Part shown: piece after piece, positions 5,526 to 7,760 of the stretch
Layout: the number at the start of each line of letters is the position of its first letter
Position numbering within the stretch: the stretch's first letter is position 1
NCBI GenBank assembly: GCA_964579725.1
Contig: CAZOHG010000106.1
Span: 1-7,760, forward strand
Length of the DNA stretch: 7,760 nt
From: CAZOHG01 sp964579725
Lineage (GTDB): Bacteria; Zhuqueibacterota; JdFR-76; BMS3Abin05
Direction: 5' to 3'
Made by a program: the position numbers and the translations under genes
Notes under the pieces: generated by a model
Database searches by the model: none
The model's input: only the letters and a program-made list of their open reading frames with translations
Told to the model about the DNA's origin: nothing

Positions 5526-7754
5526 ATGAAGTATTTTGTCGCTTTTTTGACGGCATTTTTTTGTCTGGGACTGCCGTTCTCATTGAAGGCCCAGACGGCA
5601 GCCGACACCCCTTTTTTGCAAGAATACCACGTTCCGTATCCGGTAGGTTCTGCCAAGAAGAAAAATCGTGTTCTTACCATTTCGGTGGACAACCGGGACA
5701 ATGTTTGGATCGGTACGGAGGCGGGCGTTTTTAGACTCAAAAAGGGGACAAAAAAGTGGGAAGCCCTGCTGGATTCCACAGAAAACGGCCCTACATTTGA
5801 TATTGAAAACGGCCCGGACGGGACGCTTTGGGTAGCTGCCTGGAACGGCCTGTACAAAACAACGCCCTCAGGCTTAGAGAAAATCCCGAAAATCAAAGGC
5901 CCCATTTCCGCTGTTTGCGCAACACAAAAGGAAGTTTTGGCGCTCGGTCCCGACGCCGGTTGGCGTTTGAAAAACGGGAATTGGCACCTTTTTCATTTTC
6001 CCTATTCCAGGGCGATTCGCGCCGTGATTTCGGACCAGAAAATTGGCTACTGGATTGCGACGGGAATGGGGCTTTACCACCAAAAACCGGACACGCTGCT
6101 CTTGTACCAGTCCACCGAACAATTGCTGAGCGCCGAAGTAAACGCCGTTTCTCTCACGCGTAACGGCGTTCTCTGGGTGGGGCAAACAGGTGGTGTAACC
6201 CTCTACCGCAATGGCGAACGCATTCGGGATTTTTCCGTCGGGTCGCACCTACCGAATCTCACGGTTCACGCAATTACCGAGGGGCCTGACGGGCGCATTT
6301 GGGTAGGTACGGACTGTGGGGTTGCCCGCTACAACGGACGGGATTGGTCCGTTCGAATGAGTCGGCGGTGGCTTTTGAATGATCACGTAAGGGGCATTGC
6401 GTTCGATTCAAAAGGAACCGCCTGGATTGCGACGCAAGGGGGCGTCAGCGCCATTCGCACAAAAACCTTAACCCTTTTTCAGAAATTTGGTCACTACCAT
6501 CGAATTGCTATTCAGCGACACATTCGTCCTCTGGGGTTTATTGGGAGTTGCCGTCTCGCATCTCCCGGGGACACCTTGCAGTGGCAACCTGAAGATAGTG
6601 ACAACGACGGCCTTCACACTGGGCGCTACCTGGCCATGGAATCTTTGCGGTTTGCCGTGACGGGCGACCCGGATGCTCAAAAGCGAGCGCGTGCGGCATT
6701 TCATGCGATGCTTCGATTGCAAACCATTACGGAAACCCTCGGTTTTTTCGCGCGCTCCATTATTCCCGTGACGTGGAAAACTATGCACGATGCCAATCGT
6801 CGGTACACGGAGAAGGAATGGGCGCTGGAACATGTTCGCAATCCCCGAAATAAGCGTGTGGAGCGGCGGTGGCGGCTCTCACGGGACGGGAAGTATCTGT
6901 GGAAGGGCGACACGTCCAGTGACGAAATGACGGGACACATGTTTGGCTATTTGTTTTACTACGATTTAGCTGCAAATCGTAAGGAAAAAAGGCTTGTTCG
7001 GGAGCTGATTTGCCGCATTGTGGATTACATTGTAAACAATGGCTTTGTGTTGAAAGATATTGACGGGACTCACACCAAATGGGCGGTTTGGTCGCCGAAA
7101 CTGCTGAACCACGATCCCGACTGGGCGGCGGAGCGCGGTATTAATTCGCTGGAAATGTTGTCCTATTTAAAGGTGGCATACCATGTGAGCGGAAATAAAA
7201 AATATGAGCGCACCTATCGAAATTTAATCGAAAAATACCATTTTGCGGAAAATGCCCGCCACGCCAAAACCTACAATCCCTCCTGGCGCACCCACATTGA
7301 CGACGGTTTGTTACCTCTGGTTTACCCAGCTCTTTTCCTCTACGAAAAAGATCCGAATCTAATAAAAATTTACCAGGAGAGTTTGGATTGGTGGTACCGA
7401 AGCGTGAAAGAAGATCGGATGCCGCTGATCGATTTTGTGTACGCATTCTGCACGGGAAAACCGACCCAATTAGATAAAACGCTTTTTTCGCTGCGGGATG
7501 CCCCTCTGGATTTAATCAACTGGCGGATTAACAATGCGCTTCGGGAAGACGTGCATTTAATTTATTCGGAATCCTTTGAATCTCCGCAGATGGATCGTTG
7601 GCTACCGCCGAGTGAGCGCGGATGGAGCCACAATCCCTGGGATCCCATTCAGGGCGATGGCGGCTATTCTGAAACAAACGCCAATTGGTGGATGTTAGGG
7701 TACTGGTTGGGGCGCTACGCCGGTTTCATTGGCGCACCGAAGGCGGCAAAATAA
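5526..7754 (+). CDS. Secreted beta-propeller protein with C-terminal helical (alpha/alpha-toroid-like) domain
   Basis: The protein has 742 residues, with GGAGG at 5515-5519 six bases before the ATG. Residues 1-22 or so are a signal peptide (hydrophobic core, then LKAQT). Residues about 45-320 hold repeated blades of the two-component-regulator propeller type: NVWIGTEAGVFR (59-70), LWVAAWNGLYK (101-111), GYWIATGMGLYH (174-185), LWVGQTGGVTLY (216-227), IWVGTDCGVARY (258-269) and AWIATQGGVSAI (299-310). A degenerate one at about 130-156 makes seven. No kinase, transmembrane or response-regulator part follows. Instead, residues about 321-742 form an all-helical domain with marked blocks: DSDNDGLHTGRY (357-368), GFFARS (406-411), KGDTSSDEMTGH (460-471), NHDPDWAAERGINSLEMLSY (528-547), HIDDG (590-594) and INWRINN (664-670). 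The end is Trp-rich (NWWMLGYWLGRYAGF). I recall similar unassigned proteins in Planctomycetes and relatives. The pattern suggests an (alpha/alpha)-barrel glycan-active enzyme. That is inference, and no reaction can be given. Confidence 0.75.
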   Translation: MKYFVAFLTAFFCLGLPFSLKAQTAADTPFLQEYHVPYPVGSAKKKNRVLTISVDNRDNVWIGTEAGVFRLKKGTKKWEALLDSTENGPTFDIENGPDGTLWVAAWNGLYKTTPSGLEKIPKIKGPISAVCATQKEVLALGPDAGWRLKNGNWHLFHFPYSRAIRAVISDQKIGYWIATGMGLYHQKPDTLLLYQSTEQLLSAEVNAVSLTRNGVLWVGQTGGVTLYRNGERIRDFSVGSHLPNLTVHAITEGPDGRIWVGTDCGVARYNGRDWSVRMSRRWLLNDHVRGIAFDSKGTAWIATQGGVSAIRTKTLTLFQKFGHYHRIAIQRHIRPLGFIGSCRLASPGDTLQWQPEDSDNDGLHTGRYLAMESLRFAVTGDPDAQKRARAAFHAMLRLQTITETLGFFARSIIPVTWKTMHDANRRYTEKEWALEHVRNPRNKRVERRWRLSRDGKYLWKGDTSSDEMTGHMFGYLFYYDLAANRKEKRLVRELICRIVDYIVNNGFVLKDIDGTHTKWAVWSPKLLNHDPDWAAERGINSLEMLSYLKVAYHVSGNKKYERTYRNLIEKYHFAENARHAKTYNPSWRTHIDDGLLPLVYPALFLYEKDPNLIKIYQESLDWWYRSVKEDRMPLIDFVYAFCTGKPTQLDKTLFSLRDAPLDLINWRINNALREDVHLIYSESFESPQMDRWLPPSERGWSHNPWDPIQGDGGYSETNANWWMLGYWLGRYAGFIGAPKAAK

Positions 7755-7760
7755 TCGTTG

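Noticed and set aside
5526..6485. Propeller repeats as evidence for a hybrid two-component sensor kinase
   Set aside because: No transmembrane helix, histidine kinase, receiver or DNA-binding domain follows. The protein continues into a helical domain and stops at 7754.

Overview
The window carries five complete genes, all on the + strand, with a codon and base composition that looks uniform. Four of the five encode exported proteins: three with Sec signal peptides ending in a small-residue/Gln junction (VYA-Q, AQA-Q, KAQ-T region) and one with a lipoprotein-type signal. Two are clearly Gram-negative envelope proteins (a CsgG-domain protein and an outer-membrane beta-barrel). Together with purine-rich GGAGG ribosome binding sites, this points to a Gram-negative bacterium, probably of the wider FCB group or a related lineage (Calditrichota/KSB1-like or similar). 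This placement is inference from protein style, because no marker gene is present.

Layout. Positions 71-2422 hold a two-gene unit: a periplasmic TPR + CsgG-domain protein followed 39 bp later by an OmpP1/PorV-like outer-membrane beta-barrel. A convincing hairpin terminator (2467-2498) closes it. A 348-bp intergenic region follows, with a small perfect palindrome and only a weak promoter candidate. Positions 2771-4789 encode a lipoprotein of the sialate O-acetylesterase/SGNH family (CE20-like), with a GH2-type sugar-binding jelly roll inserted in the hydrolase domain. After 176 bp without a gene comes a small cysteine-cluster (YkgJ-like) protein (4966-5493). Only 32 bp later starts a large secreted protein (5526-7754) that joins an N-terminal seven-bladed-looking beta-propeller of the two-component-regulator type to a C-terminal all-helical domain of unknown function.

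How they may work together. The first pair looks like an envelope module: an outer-membrane barrel with a periplasmic partner. The last three genes look like part of a polysaccharide-processing locus. The esterase would remove acetyl groups from glycans. The propeller-helical protein has the look of a secreted (alpha/alpha)-toroid enzyme or glycan-binding protein, with conserved acidic, His and Trp motifs but no assigned reaction. The cysteine-cluster protein is probably cytoplasmic and metal-binding, and its link to the glycan theme is not evident. No RNA genes, mobile elements, CRISPR arrays or integration sites were found. The most noteworthy item is the propeller-toroid fusion.
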